Below are positions 10,289 to 19,474 of a stretch of 64,000 bases of DNA, one piece after another. The stretch is from Paludibacteraceae bacterium (GTDB lineage: Bacteria > Bacteroidota > Bacteroidia > Bacteroidales > Paludibacteraceae): positions 13,437 to 77,436 of the forward strand of contig JAEDFN010000003.1 in NCBI GenBank assembly GCA_016292775.1, written 5' to 3'. Under the pieces are notes generated by a model. That model saw nothing but the letters and a program-made list of their open reading frames with translations. It made no database searches and was not told the DNA's origin. A program made the translations under genes and the position numbers. Every line of letters begins with the position of its first letter. Positions within the stretch are counted from its first letter, which is position 1.

Positions 10289-11671
10289 TTAATTACTCTT
10301 AATACGGTTTTTATATTCTTGTAAAGACTTTCTATAATTAACTATAGCTTCTGTATAATTCTCTTGAGCATCTTGCATATCGGATTGGGCTTTAAGTAAT
10401 TCAGCAACAGAAATTAAGCCGGCATTATAGTAATCAAGAGCAGAATTGAGAGACACTCTTGTTGTGGAGAGATTATTATTAGCAACTTGAAGTACCTCCC
10501 AATTAGCATTTAGATTAAACCACAATTGTCTAATCTGAAGTTCTATTTGAGAAGATAAGTAAACTCTATCATTTTCAGCCATTTGAATATCATATTCAAT
10601 TCTTTCCATCTTTTTCGACACTTTACCCCAATCAGTAATCGGTACTTTTACAGTAACAAAAGCGAGCCCATTCCATTTACTTTTTTCCGTTAAGTAACTA
10701 TAGCCATAAGATGCACCTAAAAGCACTTGAGGCAAAGCCTCGCCTAACGCCATTCTTTTTTCCAGTTTTTTAGCATCTACTTGTATTTGAAGCAGTTCCG
10801 TTTCTTCTTGATTTTTAGCAACAATTTTTTCATCTACATAAAATTTCTGAGGAATATCGCAAAACACATCCTCATATTGTAAATAAATATCGTCAATATA
10901 TGGTATCGAATCATTTCTATTATAAGGATTATAACAATATCCAATATAGTTGAACAAGTTCATTTTAAGCAATTTAACACCATTATCTATTTTAATTAAG
11001 CCAGTCAATAATTCATTTCGTTTTACTTCAATTTTACGAACGTCATTATCAACAGCCAATCCTGCACTATTTGCAGAGTTAATATCACGATGTAGGGTAT
11101 CGAGCATCAATTGGAGTTCTTTAAGTGTCTTTCTTTTTTCTTCTAAAGCCACTATTTGCCAATACATATCTTCCACCTGCTCCAAGGATACCCTTTTCCG
11201 GATATCATATTGTAACTGAGAAGCTTTTACACCTAAATCCGCCAATTGATTTCCAAAAACTATTCTACCTCCGGCAAAAATAGGTTGATAAAGAGAAACC
11301 GAAGCTTGAGCGCCACGATGAAAAGCCTTATATGTAGAATTCATCCCGACTTTTTGAGCTTCTTTATCCAAAATATCTTGAATTCTTTGAGTATAACTAT
11401 TGTCTCCAAGAATATCTTTAATTCCGATATCCAAAATAGGGTCTATTGCATAATATCCGAAAGCCGATAAAAACACTTTTGGAAAGTATTCAGATAAAGC
11501 TTCTCCTTTCTGTGCTTTGGCAGCTAACATTTTTAAATTTGCATTTTGAATTTCATTATTAGAATTAATTGCCAACTCTTTACATTGATCCAAAGTAATT
11601 ACAACAGAATCTTGAGCAAATACGGCAATAGAAAAAACGGAAGAAAATATTGCTAAAAACAGGAATCTCAT
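10289..11671 (-). CDS. TolC-family outer membrane efflux protein
   Basis: 460 residues from the ATG at 11671, chosen because it gives a clean signal peptide (ending VFAQ) and an ATGA overlap with the pump gene; an upstream in-frame extension would destroy the signal peptide. Two outer-membrane-efflux repeats are visible: the long helices around LDQCKELAINSNNEIQNANL and, in the second half, NAALDYYNAGL-like sequence (NSALDYYNAGLISVAELLKA), which is a TolC hallmark. The protein forms the outer membrane channel of the tripartite pump encoded just upstream. The C terminus ends in a helical NYRKSLQEYKNRI segment. Substrates cannot be inferred. Confidence 0.92.
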   Translation of the reverse strand: MRFLFLAIFSSVFSIAVFAQDSVVITLDQCKELAINSNNEIQNANLKMLAAKAQKGEALSEYFPKVFLSAFGYYAIDPILDIGIKDILGDNSYTQRIQDILDKEAQKVGMNSTYKAFHRGAQASVSLYQPIFAGGRIVFGNQLADLGVKASQLQYDIRKRVSLEQVEDMYWQIVALEEKRKTLKELQLMLDTLHRDINSANSAGLAVDNDVRKIEVKRNELLTGLIKIDNGVKLLKMNLFNYIGYCYNPYNRNDSIPYIDDIYLQYEDVFCDIPQKFYVDEKIVAKNQEETELLQIQVDAKKLEKRMALGEALPQVLLGASYGYSYLTEKSKWNGLAFVTVKVPITDWGKVSKKMERIEYDIQMAENDRVYLSSQIELQIRQLWFNLNANWEVLQVANNNLSTTRVSLNSALDYYNAGLISVAELLKAQSDMQDAQENYTEAIVNYRKSLQEYKNRIKSN

Positions 11672-14600
11672 AAGGTATGTTTTTTCTCGGTTAGACGATA
11701 AATTTGCCAATAAGAAATAGGCATTATCAAAACAATAAGTAAAATAGAGAACATAGTACCGAAGCATATCACTACACCCATCGGGAGCCAGAGGGCATCA
11801 GCACTAATAATCATTGGCATAACGCCTAAAGCAGTAGTGCAAGAAGTTAAGAAAATAGGTCTCATTCTACGTTTTCCAGCCTCCATAGCAGCTTCTTTTA
11901 CCGACATTCCTTTCTCTGATCTTAATTCTTCGGCATATTCAAACATAATTATACCATTTCTAACAATAATACCTACCAAACTGATTAGGCCTAACACAGA
12001 TGTAAGTCCGAAGTCCAGATCAAACAACCAAAGGCCCAAAAAGGCACCAAAGAAGCAAAGCATACTAAGAACCAAAGTAAGGATTGAGAGTGAAACTTTT
12101 TTGAAGTGGAATAACAGGAATAAGAAAAGCACAGCTACTGCACAAATAAAAGAGAGAAGTATTTCCGGAATAACGACTTTATTAGTTTCTGACAGCCCCG
12201 CATATTTAATTTCAACACCATCAGGAGCATTCGGTTTTATATTCTCATCAATATAATTGGCAATTTGTTTCATAATTGCAGGGTGACTTTGTCCATATTT
12301 CAAGTCAGCAAAAACTGCAATTTGTTCCACTCCGGCTTTTCTTGAAAGATTTTCAGTCATCACAACGGGTGAAATATCTGCTACTTGACGAAGAGGAACT
12401 GAAACATTTGGATATATTGTAGGCACCATAATATTTTTTATCATATCATAATTCACAGAATCGTTAACAGCTGAATTATAGATATTCACGGGAGTTTTCT
12501 TTTTATCATCCCACAAATTTGTGGCAGTAACTCCATTCATAGCCGCGGCAGTATACATTGAGAGCATTGACTTATTTATTCCAAGCTTTGCCGACTCATC
12601 GGGTTTTATATCAATATTAATACCCGAAATAAAATTATCGCAATCGGTATGCACCCATTGAAGAGTAGGTATAGAAAGCATAAAAGCCTTAATACTATCG
12701 GCAATAGGTTTTATTTCACTTTGAGAATTACCTCTTACTTCAATGGATATTGGGGCGGTAACACCTTGGTAATCCATTTGTTTAAATCTCAAAGAAGCCT
12801 CAGGGAAAAGGTTTGAATAATTATTCTGACAATCTATTAATAAAGATTCAGTAGCCTTTAGAGACTTGGTATTAACAATTAACTGAGCTGAATTTTTGGC
12901 CGGGATAAGAGGTGCATAAGTAGCGTTAAAACGAGGGGCTCCGGTTCCAACAAAAGAGGTAACGGATTTAACTCGTGTATCATCCAATAATTTTTTCTCC
13001 AAAGTATCAACCACTGAGATTGTATTATTTAGATTAGAATTAGCATCTAAGTTTACTTCAACGGCGAAAAAATCTCTTGCGGCCATCGGCATCATTTGAA
13101 TATTTAATTGTAAGAACATCAATACTCCGAGAATAACTGCGAATATACCACCTAAGAGTGTAATTTTCGGATAATTGAAGCAAATAGACTGTAATTTTTC
13201 GTAATATTTTTGCAGAGCGTCGAAAAATTTATTCTGCAGACGTCCGAATTTTGACTTGGTACTTGTGCGACCGGACGCGATAAATTTCACTTCAAGAGAA
13301 GGTACAACAAGTACTGCGTAAATTAAAGACATTGCTAAAGAGATAGCAATTACCCATGGAAAAAATTTCACAAAATAGCCAAGATAACCGGATATAATCC
13401 CCTTGATAGGGAAAAACATTGCACTGATAGCGGTAGTAGCCATAAACATAGGTACGAATAGCTCTTTGGCACTTGCAACAGCAGCATCTGTGCGCGACAT
13501 TCCCCTTCCCAAATGTTCCATATATCCATCCATAGTGATTATAGAATCATCTACTATCATTCCCAAAACGACAATTAAAGCAGCTAAAGTAACTGTGTTC
13601 AGATCAATACCCACAACATACATAATTGCGATGGCAACAATAGTACATACGGGCACTCCGGAACTTGCAATAAGTGCGGAATTTAGAGGGAACAACATCA
13701 ACATCACACATATAACAACAATCATAGAGATTAATAAATCTCTCAAGAAAGACCATACAGAACGGTCAACCACTTTAGGCTGATCGGTAATTCTATGAAT
13801 TTCCACTCCGTCAGGTAACCCCTCTTCAAAAGACGATATTACCTTATCTACTTCCTTTCCAAAAGCAACGATATTATTATCTTGTCTCATCTCGACAGAT
13901 ATAACAATAGTTGCATCACCATTATATCTGACTATAGAAGAGGGCTCTTTATATCTGCGTTCTATATCTGCTATATCCTTAAGGCGAACCACATTACCGG
14001 AAATATCGGAGTAAACGATATGGTTAGCAATTTCATATTCCGACGATACATTACTATTAACAAAGATAGGGGAATTGAAATCATCCATTTTAAAAGATCC
14101 ACCCGGGGAGATAAATCCCGCTGTTTGAAAATTCATCATCAACGAAGAGATATTGATACCATAGGCGGATAATTTATTAAAGTCGAGCATCACGGCAATT
14201 TCCTCTGTTTGTTCGCCAATAATTGTAGTACTTGCCAATTCAGGTATTTTATTCAATTCGCTTGTCAATTCCGTAGCATAATCAAGCATTTCGGAATAAC
14301 CTTTATCCTTAGATTCTAAAGAGATAAGTAATGCTGAAACAGAGCTGAAATTATCCATCACCGCCACAGCAATAACATTAGGCGGCAATAATTGTTTTTC
14401 TGCATTTAAGCGCAATTTTATTTTCGACCACACTTCACTTTTCTTATCTACCGGTGAGAGCAAATCTGTATAGATATAGCAAATTCCATTCTTTGAATAA
14501 GAGTGTGTGGCTTCTCTATTAATTTCGGAAAAGGAGAAGAGAGCATTTTCGAGAGGAATTGTCATTTGTTGTTCAACCTCTTCCGGTGTAGCACCGGGCA

Positions 14601-14763
14601 TAACTCCAACAATTAATCCCTGCTTAATTTCAAAAGTCGGGAATTCATCTTTGTTCATTACGTACAATCCCCATATTCCGATGCAAATCAATACGAATAC
14701 TATTCCGTATACGATTTTCTTATATTTTATAGCCCCTAATAGGATATTACCTTTTGTTTTCAT
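11668..14763 (-). CDS. RND-type efflux pump, inner membrane component
   Basis: 1031 residues, the usual AcrB size. The ATG at 14763 shares one base with the adaptor stop (TGATG); a TTG one codon upstream is less likely. The inner membrane trimer uses the proton gradient to expel substrates. The proton-relay Asp pair in TM4 is present (MIVDDSIITMDG). In TM10 the residue matching the AcrB relay Lys is Arg (GIIVRNGIIMFEY). Two large periplasmic loops (about 40-340 and 555-870) carry the porter domain. It lies between adaptor and TolC genes in one operon with short overlaps. It could export drugs, lipids or metals; the VDD plus Arg pattern does not settle this. Confidence 0.93.
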   Translation of the reverse strand: MKTKGNILLGAIKYKKIVYGIVFVLICIGIWGLYVMNKDEFPTFEIKQGLIVGVMPGATPEEVEQQMTIPLENALFSFSEINREATHSYSKNGICYIYTDLLSPVDKKSEVWSKIKLRLNAEKQLLPPNVIAVAVMDNFSSVSALLISLESKDKGYSEMLDYATELTSELNKIPELASTTIIGEQTEEIAVMLDFNKLSAYGINISSLMMNFQTAGFISPGGSFKMDDFNSPIFVNSNVSSEYEIANHIVYSDISGNVVRLKDIADIERRYKEPSSIVRYNGDATIVISVEMRQDNNIVAFGKEVDKVISSFEEGLPDGVEIHRITDQPKVVDRSVWSFLRDLLISMIVVICVMLMLFPLNSALIASSGVPVCTIVAIAIMYVVGIDLNTVTLAALIVVLGMIVDDSIITMDGYMEHLGRGMSRTDAAVASAKELFVPMFMATTAISAMFFPIKGIISGYLGYFVKFFPWVIAISLAMSLIYAVLVVPSLEVKFIASGRTSTKSKFGRLQNKFFDALQKYYEKLQSICFNYPKITLLGGIFAVILGVLMFLQLNIQMMPMAARDFFAVEVNLDANSNLNNTISVVDTLEKKLLDDTRVKSVTSFVGTGAPRFNATYAPLIPAKNSAQLIVNTKSLKATESLLIDCQNNYSNLFPEASLRFKQMDYQGVTAPISIEVRGNSQSEIKPIADSIKAFMLSIPTLQWVHTDCDNFISGINIDIKPDESAKLGINKSMLSMYTAAAMNGVTATNLWDDKKKTPVNIYNSAVNDSVNYDMIKNIMVPTIYPNVSVPLRQVADISPVVMTENLSRKAGVEQIAVFADLKYGQSHPAIMKQIANYIDENIKPNAPDGVEIKYAGLSETNKVVIPEILLSFICAVAVLFLFLLFHFKKVSLSILTLVLSMLCFFGAFLGLWLFDLDFGLTSVLGLISLVGIIVRNGIIMFEYAEELRSEKGMSVKEAAMEAGKRRMRPIFLTSCTTALGVMPMIISADALWLPMGVVICFGTMFSILLIVLIMPISYWQIYRLTEKKHTL

Positions 14764-15782
14764 CAAGGAATAATAATTACTTTAGTTCCACAACAGATAC
14801 GAGAAAAACCATCAACAATGATTTTATCACCGATAGACAATCCATTTTTAACTATCACACCGGAAGCAACATAATCGCCGAGTTCTATATACTTTTTTTC
14901 GACAATATTATCGTTATTAACGCACCACACATATTTTCCCACTTCATCCATTTTTATATACTTTGGAGAAATTGACAAACAATCATTAATGTTATCACTA
15001 AAAAACAGGTTGGCAATCATTCCGGGCAATAATTGATTATTTTTTTCTACAACAGAAAGTTTACAATCATAATTTCTGGATATTTTCGATGCATTTAATC
15101 CCTTTGAATCTACCACAGCATGCAGAGTAACATTATCTAAAACACCTACACTAAATAGAGCGGAATCGCCGATATTAATCTTCCCTATTTCCTTTTCAGG
15201 GACAGAAATAGACAATTGTAAAGAAGAGATATCAAAAACAGTACAAATAGGTTGAAGAGAAATAATGTCTTCATTATCAGATACAAATATTTCACCGACG
15301 ACGCCATCAAAAGGGGCTTTGATAAAGCAATCATCTGCAGCAGACCGAGCGGCAACTGCTGCGGCTTTTGCTTTGGCCAATTGAGTTTCTATTTCAATCA
15401 TTTTTACATCTGCAACACTCCGAGTATCATGTACTTTTTTTAGCCTTTGATATCCATCTTCCGCTTGAGAAAGCGTAGCTTCGGCCGATTCAAGAGTACT
15501 TTTTACATTTTGTGATTCTATTACTGCAATTACATCTCCTTGCTTTATTTTATCACCTTGTTTTACATTTAGATTAATAATCTTTCCGGAGAATTTGCTA
15601 CTCAATGTAGAAGATGCAGAAGCCTCAATAGTTCCGACAAAACTATTGTTTGAGATGCTATTTTTAACATCTATCGTTTCCACTTTTACAGAAACAGCCT
15701 CATTTTTTCTTTCCTTTTTCTCATTATTACATGAAAAAAGAACTATGACTAAGAGGAATAATATTCCAACAGATTTTCTCAT
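14763..15782 (-). CDS. RND periplasmic adaptor (HlyD/MFP family) lipoprotein
   Basis: 339 residues with a lipoprotein signal (lipobox LFSC, Cys at about residue 18). Features of membrane fusion proteins follow: a biotinyl-lipoyl-like half (INLNVKQGDKIKQGDVIAVI), a coiled-coil hairpin (about 85-140, ending in the second lipoyl half IKAPFDGVVGEI), a beta-barrel domain and a membrane-proximal domain. It bridges the RND pump and the TolC channel. Its stop overlaps the pump ATG by one base. It follows the TIGR02757 gene by 21 bases and probably shares a transcript with comF upstream. Confidence 0.92.
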   Translation of the reverse strand: MRKSVGILFLLVIVLFSCNNEKKERKNEAVSVKVETIDVKNSISNNSFVGTIEASASSTLSSKFSGKIINLNVKQGDKIKQGDVIAVIESQNVKSTLESAEATLSQAEDGYQRLKKVHDTRSVADVKMIEIETQLAKAKAAAVAARSAADDCFIKAPFDGVVGEIFVSDNEDIISLQPICTVFDISSLQLSISVPEKEIGKINIGDSALFSVGVLDNVTLHAVVDSKGLNASKISRNYDCKLSVVEKNNQLLPGMIANLFFSDNINDCLSISPKYIKMDEVGKYVWCVNNDNIVEKKYIELGDYVASGVIVKNGLSIGDKIIVDGFSRICCGTKVIIIP

Positions 15783-15803
15783 AATACTAACATTTTCAGA
15801 TAA

Positions 15804-16529
15804 TCATATATTTTTTTGATTATATCCGGCACCAAAAAGGGCGTAATCCATAATCACCGGATCTTTAGGGAATAAAGTTTTACATTCATTTGTAATTTCA
15901 ATAGCAGTTTTCATATCCGGCTGATTTCTTTTTGTTAATTCAAGCATTTTTGCAGTATTATGCACATGCACATCTAGAGGAATTATTAATTTCTCAGGCG
16001 ACATGTCTTTCCAAATCCCTAAATCAACAATACCATCCGTGCGCACCATCCATCTCAGAAACAGAGATAAACGCTTGCAAGCGGAATTTTTATTTTTAGG
16101 AATTCCCTTTGCCGGCAGTAAATTAATCAAAGCATCTAAATAATCCGAAGAGGCGATACCATTATCTATTATAGCCTTTTGAAGAGAGTCATACCTCTCA
16201 TATACAGAATAAAGAGAAGACATTAAACAATAGAAATCAGAATAAACAAACATCCTGTATAGATTATTATTGCAATCTTTATAACACATCCACTGCTTTG
16301 ACATCAAATAATCAAACGGGCGACATCCCATTAAATTATATAATTCACAGCATTTTTTAAATATTTGTTTCCTATTTCCAAAAGCCACCCAAGAAGCTAC
16401 AACACCCATTACCTCTATATCTTTTTCATAAGACAAAAGTCGAACTACAGCAACAGGGTCTTCCTCAAAATAAGATACATTATTATACTTTTCAATTAAT
16501 TGAAGGTAGTAATTCTTATTATATTTCAT
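15804..16529 (-). CDS. TIGR02757 (DUF2400) family protein of unknown function
   Basis: 241 residues without signal or membrane segments. Family-typical stretches are visible: DPVAVVRLLSYEKDIEVMGVVASWVAFGNRKQ at the N-terminal end (positions about 24-55), the central LSLFLRWMVRTDGIVDLGIW, the IPLDVHVHNTAKMLEL stretch and DYALFGAGYN at the C terminus. The order and conserved Arg/Asp/His residues recall helix-hairpin-helix DNA glycosylase-like folds, but no enzymatic activity is established to my knowledge. It is placed 6 bases after comF and 21 before the adaptor gene. No shared function with the pump is evident. Confidence 0.85.
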   Translation of the reverse strand: MKYNKNYYLQLIEKYNNVSYFEEDPVAVVRLLSYEKDIEVMGVVASWVAFGNRKQIFKKCCELYNLMGCRPFDYLMSKQWMCYKDCNNNLYRMFVYSDFYCLMSSLYSVYERYDSLQKAIIDNGIASSDYLDALINLLPAKGIPKNKNSACKRLSLFLRWMVRTDGIVDLGIWKDMSPEKLIIPLDVHVHNTAKMLELTKRNQPDMKTAIEITNECKTLFPKDPVIMDYALFGAGYNQKNI

Positions 16530-16535
16530 ATTACA

Positions 16536-17243
16536 TCAATATTCTTTATAAGCGGCAGCGGCAGTATAGACGTATATTTTAATATTTTCCGATTTTGATA
16601 ACGCTCTGCAACAATCTATTATTGTTGATCCTGTGGTAAACACGTCATCAATAAGAAGAACCGACTTATTTGCAAAAATGGCATCATCATAAATATCAAA
16701 AAGCATTTTTACATTCTCTGCACGTTGTAATTTCGACTTTTTCGTTTGAGAAACATTATCCCTACATCTATAAAGATTAGTGGCATTAACTTCGGTATTC
16801 AATACTTTAGCTACTTGGTTTGCAATCAATTCCGACTGATTATAGCCTCTTTTCTTTAACCTGTTATGATGTAGCGGAACGGGAATTACAAAATCAATAT
16901 TACCATACCTATCATCAGCAACAATATGATTTGCAATTTGATTACCAAAAAGCAGAGCCACACCCTTATCATTGTTATACTTCAAATTATATATTAATTT
17001 ATGAGCGACATCATTATCTGTATATTTCATCAAAGCGGAAGCAGCCTCCACTTTTACCAATCCATACAAATGTTGCTCGATAATATTTCCTTCATATTGA
17101 AAGCGAATAGAATCGAAAATTCCACTCTCTGCACATTTTTTACATAATCCATGAGAATTCAATTCTAAAGAATCTCCACACATCTCACAATGTTTGTCAG
17201 CAAAAAATGTAAATATGTAATCAATATATCGCAATAATCTCAT
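16536..17243 (-). CDS. ComF family protein (phosphoribosyltransferase fold)
   Basis: 235 residues from the ATG at 17243, which begins right before an N-terminal hydrophobic patch and the zinc ribbon CEMCGD plus CKKC. The C-terminal half is a PRTase fold with PVPLHHNRLKKRGYNQSE and the PRPP loop VLLIDDVFTTGSTI. ComF proteins are linked to DNA uptake in Gram-positives and Haemophilus; their role elsewhere is not settled. A TATTTTTG box lies just upstream at 17281-17288. It heads the minus-strand operon that includes the efflux pump. Confidence 0.88.
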   Translation of the reverse strand: MRLLRYIDYIFTFFADKHCEMCGDSLELNSHGLCKKCAESGIFDSIRFQYEGNIIEQHLYGLVKVEAASALMKYTDNDVAHKLIYNLKYNNDKGVALLFGNQIANHIVADDRYGNIDFVIPVPLHHNRLKKRGYNQSELIANQVAKVLNTEVNATNLYRCRDNVSQTKKSKLQRAENVKMLFDIYDDAIFANKSVLLIDDVFTTGSTIIDCCRALSKSENIKIYVYTAAAAYKEY

Positions 17244-17280
17244 AAAAAAACAAACAGATAATCCGAATACATTTAAACTA

Positions 17281-17288
17281 CAAAAATA
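17281..17288 (-). promoter_or_regulatory. Putative -7 promoter box for the comF-efflux operon
   Basis: Minus-strand sequence TATTTTTG fits the Bacteroidetes -7 consensus TAnnTTTG and lies 38 bases upstream of the comF ATG. No clear TTTG/TTG -33 box is seen at the expected 19-21 base spacing, so this is tentative. Confidence 0.45.
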
Positions 17289-17413
17289 CATTTATTTTTT
17301 CAATATAAAAAAACTAAAACAGAAAAAAAATAATAACCACAATGTAATATTAAATTAATAAGACAAGAAATAAAAAATAAGAAAATCATAGCAGAATATT
17401 CAACAAAAAAATG

Positions 17414-17421
17414 TAACTTTG
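17414..17421 (+). promoter_or_regulatory. Putative -7 promoter box for coaX operon
   Basis: TAACTTTG matches the consensus TAnnTTTG and lies 32 bases upstream of the coaX ATG at 17453. The -33 region is AT-rich with no obvious TTTG. It sits in the 209-base divergent gap between comF and coaX, which otherwise holds only AT-rich sequence. Confidence 0.6.
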
Positions 17422-17452
17422 CACCCGATTGTGCAAATTAGGGATATTAACA

Positions 17453-18190
17453 ATGATATTGACGATAGATGTAGGAAATACAAAGATAAAATCTACTGTA
17501 TTTGATGGCAACAAAATAATTAAACATCTAATCAACAACAAATTAACCAATGATATAATTAAATCATTAATGAATTTATATCCGATAGATGGTGTAATTA
17601 TTTCTGACGTTAGAAAAATAAAAATTGATTCAGTAGTTGATTTCTTGCAATCGGAAGGGATAAAACATTATGTATTAGACCACAACGCGCCGATACCATT
17701 TGAGATAAAATACAATCCGAAAACTAATTTAGGTTTGGATAGATTAGCGGCAATGGCAGGGGCATATTCAATAGATGCAACTGCAAAAAATTACCTTATT
17801 ATTGACATAGGTACGTGTACAACAATTGATGTAATTTCAGAAAACGTATTTATTGGAGGTAATATCAGTTTAGGATTACAGATGAGAATAGACGCTATGC
17901 ACCATTTTACTCACGCTCTACCACAAGTAGAAGGAGTGATACCAAACACCGAACTAGGAACAAATACGGAAAAAGCCATACAAAATGGTGCTTATTATGG
18001 ATTAATATTTGAAATAAATCAATACATTAATCGTTATTTAGATACATACACACCCCTACTATGTGTAATAACGGGAGGAGGTAGTGAGTATATAAAAAAG
18101 GATGATATACACCACTCAGACATTATCTTCGAGCCATATTTAGTAGATAAAGGGTTAAACTTTATAATGCAAAGAATGTCAAAAGAGTGA
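17453..18190 (+). CDS. coaX: Type III pantothenate kinase
   Basis: 245 residues from the ATG at 17453. An upstream in-frame ATP-site extension would put residues before the canonical start MILTIDVGNTKIK. The enzyme phosphorylates pantothenate, the first step of coenzyme A synthesis. ASKHA-fold motifs are visible: DVGNTKIK (phosphate 1), DIGTCTTIDVI (phosphate 2) and the adenosine region TGGGSEYI near the C terminus. GLDRLAAMAGAYS is the family signature in the middle. It begins the run coaX, outer membrane protein, TPR protein, lptC, CNNM, which I recall as conserved order in Bacteroidales. Confidence 0.93.
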   Translation: MILTIDVGNTKIKSTVFDGNKIIKHLINNKLTNDIIKSLMNLYPIDGVIISDVRKIKIDSVVDFLQSEGIKHYVLDHNAPIPFEIKYNPKTNLGLDRLAAMAGAYSIDATAKNYLIIDIGTCTTIDVISENVFIGGNISLGLQMRIDAMHHFTHALPQVEGVIPNTELGTNTEKAIQNGAYYGLIFEINQYINRYLDTYTPLLCVITGGGSEYIKKDDIHHSDIIFEPYLVDKGLNFIMQRMSKE

Positions 18191-18203
18191 TAATTAAACA
18201 TAA

Positions 18204-19451
18204 ATGAGAAAGAAAATAACAATACTGCTAACAATATTACTGATGCTGCCAATAATTGGCATAACATCCCAAAACAACACCAATTCACCATACACGAGAT
18301 TCGGGTACGGACAATTGGAAGAGAATTGTTTTTCGAGAAGTCAAGCAATGGGAGGCACCTCTATCGGTATGAGAAGTAAAACCGGTATAAATCCGGTAAA
18401 CCCGGCATCGTATAGTAGCATTGACAGCACGAGTTTTATTTTTGAAATTGGAGTATCCGGTCTACTAACCAATCTTCGTAGCGGCAAAGAGAGTAAAACG
18501 GAATTTAACGGAAACTTAGACTACATCGCCTTACAAACTCCTATAACCAAATGGATGGGATTGAGTTTAGGCATCATCCCATACTCTTATGTAGGTTATA
18601 ATTATAATTTTACCGACTCATTTCAACTGCCGAACAAAGAAGCATACAACACCTATGCTCAATCATATAACGGCTCAGGAGGAATCAGTCAATTATATTT
18701 AGGTTTATCATTTGATATAGCCAAGCACTTTTCTATAGGTGCGAACGCATATTATATGTTTGGCAATATCAATCATTACAAATCCATATTATACACACAA
18801 TCAGACCTAAATACAACGCTTTCATTACAGAAACAATCATTACACGTTAGGAGTTTTAACGGCAGATTCGGCATACAATACCACGAAACAATAGGTAAAA
18901 AACATGCTTTCGTTATCGGAGCTATATACGAATTTAAAAGCCCTATGCAAGGAACTTTCGAAAATACAATGATAGGAATCGACACCATCATCACCGCCAG
19001 TTCCAACGTCTTTGAACTCCCTTCATTATACGGTGGAGGTATATCCTACACATATGATAACAGACTGACGATAGCGGCAGACTATACTTATCAAGAGTTT
19101 AGTAAAGCAAAATATTATAATACTACCGACACACTATGCAATAGATCGAAAATTACTTTAGGTGCTGAATATATCAACGATCCCTACGGTAGGAAATATG
19201 TAGATAGAATATTATGGCGAATAGGAGCAAATTATAGTAATTCTTATATAAAAATCGGAGATAAACAGACACATGATTTTAGCATAACATGCGGTATAGG
19301 ATTACCTTTAAGAACATCTAAAACCATGATAAACATCAATTTCGAATATGGAAATGTCGGCACTGTTTCGCTACTAAAGGAGCAGTATTTTAAATTCGGA
19401 ATAAATTTCTCACTAAACGAAATGTGGTTTATTAAAGCAAAAATACGATAA
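18204..19451 (+). CDS. Outer membrane beta-barrel protein of Bacteroidetes type
   Basis: 415 residues with a signal peptide (about 1-22) followed by a Ser/Asn-rich start NSPYTRFGYGQL and strongly alternating beta-strand sequence up to the C-terminal NFSLNEMWFIKAKIR. The AMGGTSIGMRSK and INPVNPASYSSIDSTSF stretches are typical of the FadL-like/PorV-like barrel class of this phylum. No catalytic residues are visible. It follows coaX by 13 bases and precedes the TPR protein by 23. A transport role is likely from the fold; the ligand is unknown. Confidence 0.72.
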   Translation: MRKKITILLTILLMLPIIGITSQNNTNSPYTRFGYGQLEENCFSRSQAMGGTSIGMRSKTGINPVNPASYSSIDSTSFIFEIGVSGLLTNLRSGKESKTEFNGNLDYIALQTPITKWMGLSLGIIPYSYVGYNYNFTDSFQLPNKEAYNTYAQSYNGSGGISQLYLGLSFDIAKHFSIGANAYYMFGNINHYKSILYTQSDLNTTLSLQKQSLHVRSFNGRFGIQYHETIGKKHAFVIGAIYEFKSPMQGTFENTMIGIDTIITASSNVFELPSLYGGGISYTYDNRLTIAADYTYQEFSKAKYYNTTDTLCNRSKITLGAEYINDPYGRKYVDRILWRIGANYSNSYIKIGDKQTHDFSITCGIGLPLRTSKTMININFEYGNVGTVSLLKEQYFKFGINFSLNEMWFIKAKIR

Positions 19452-19474
19452 TAAAAAATACAAAAAATTACAAT

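Noticed and set aside
9618..17243. Antibiotic-resistance or metal-resistance island around the RND pump
   Set aside because: No mobility genes or regulator adjoin the pump, and the operon shares base composition and neighbours (comF, TIGR02757) with core genome.
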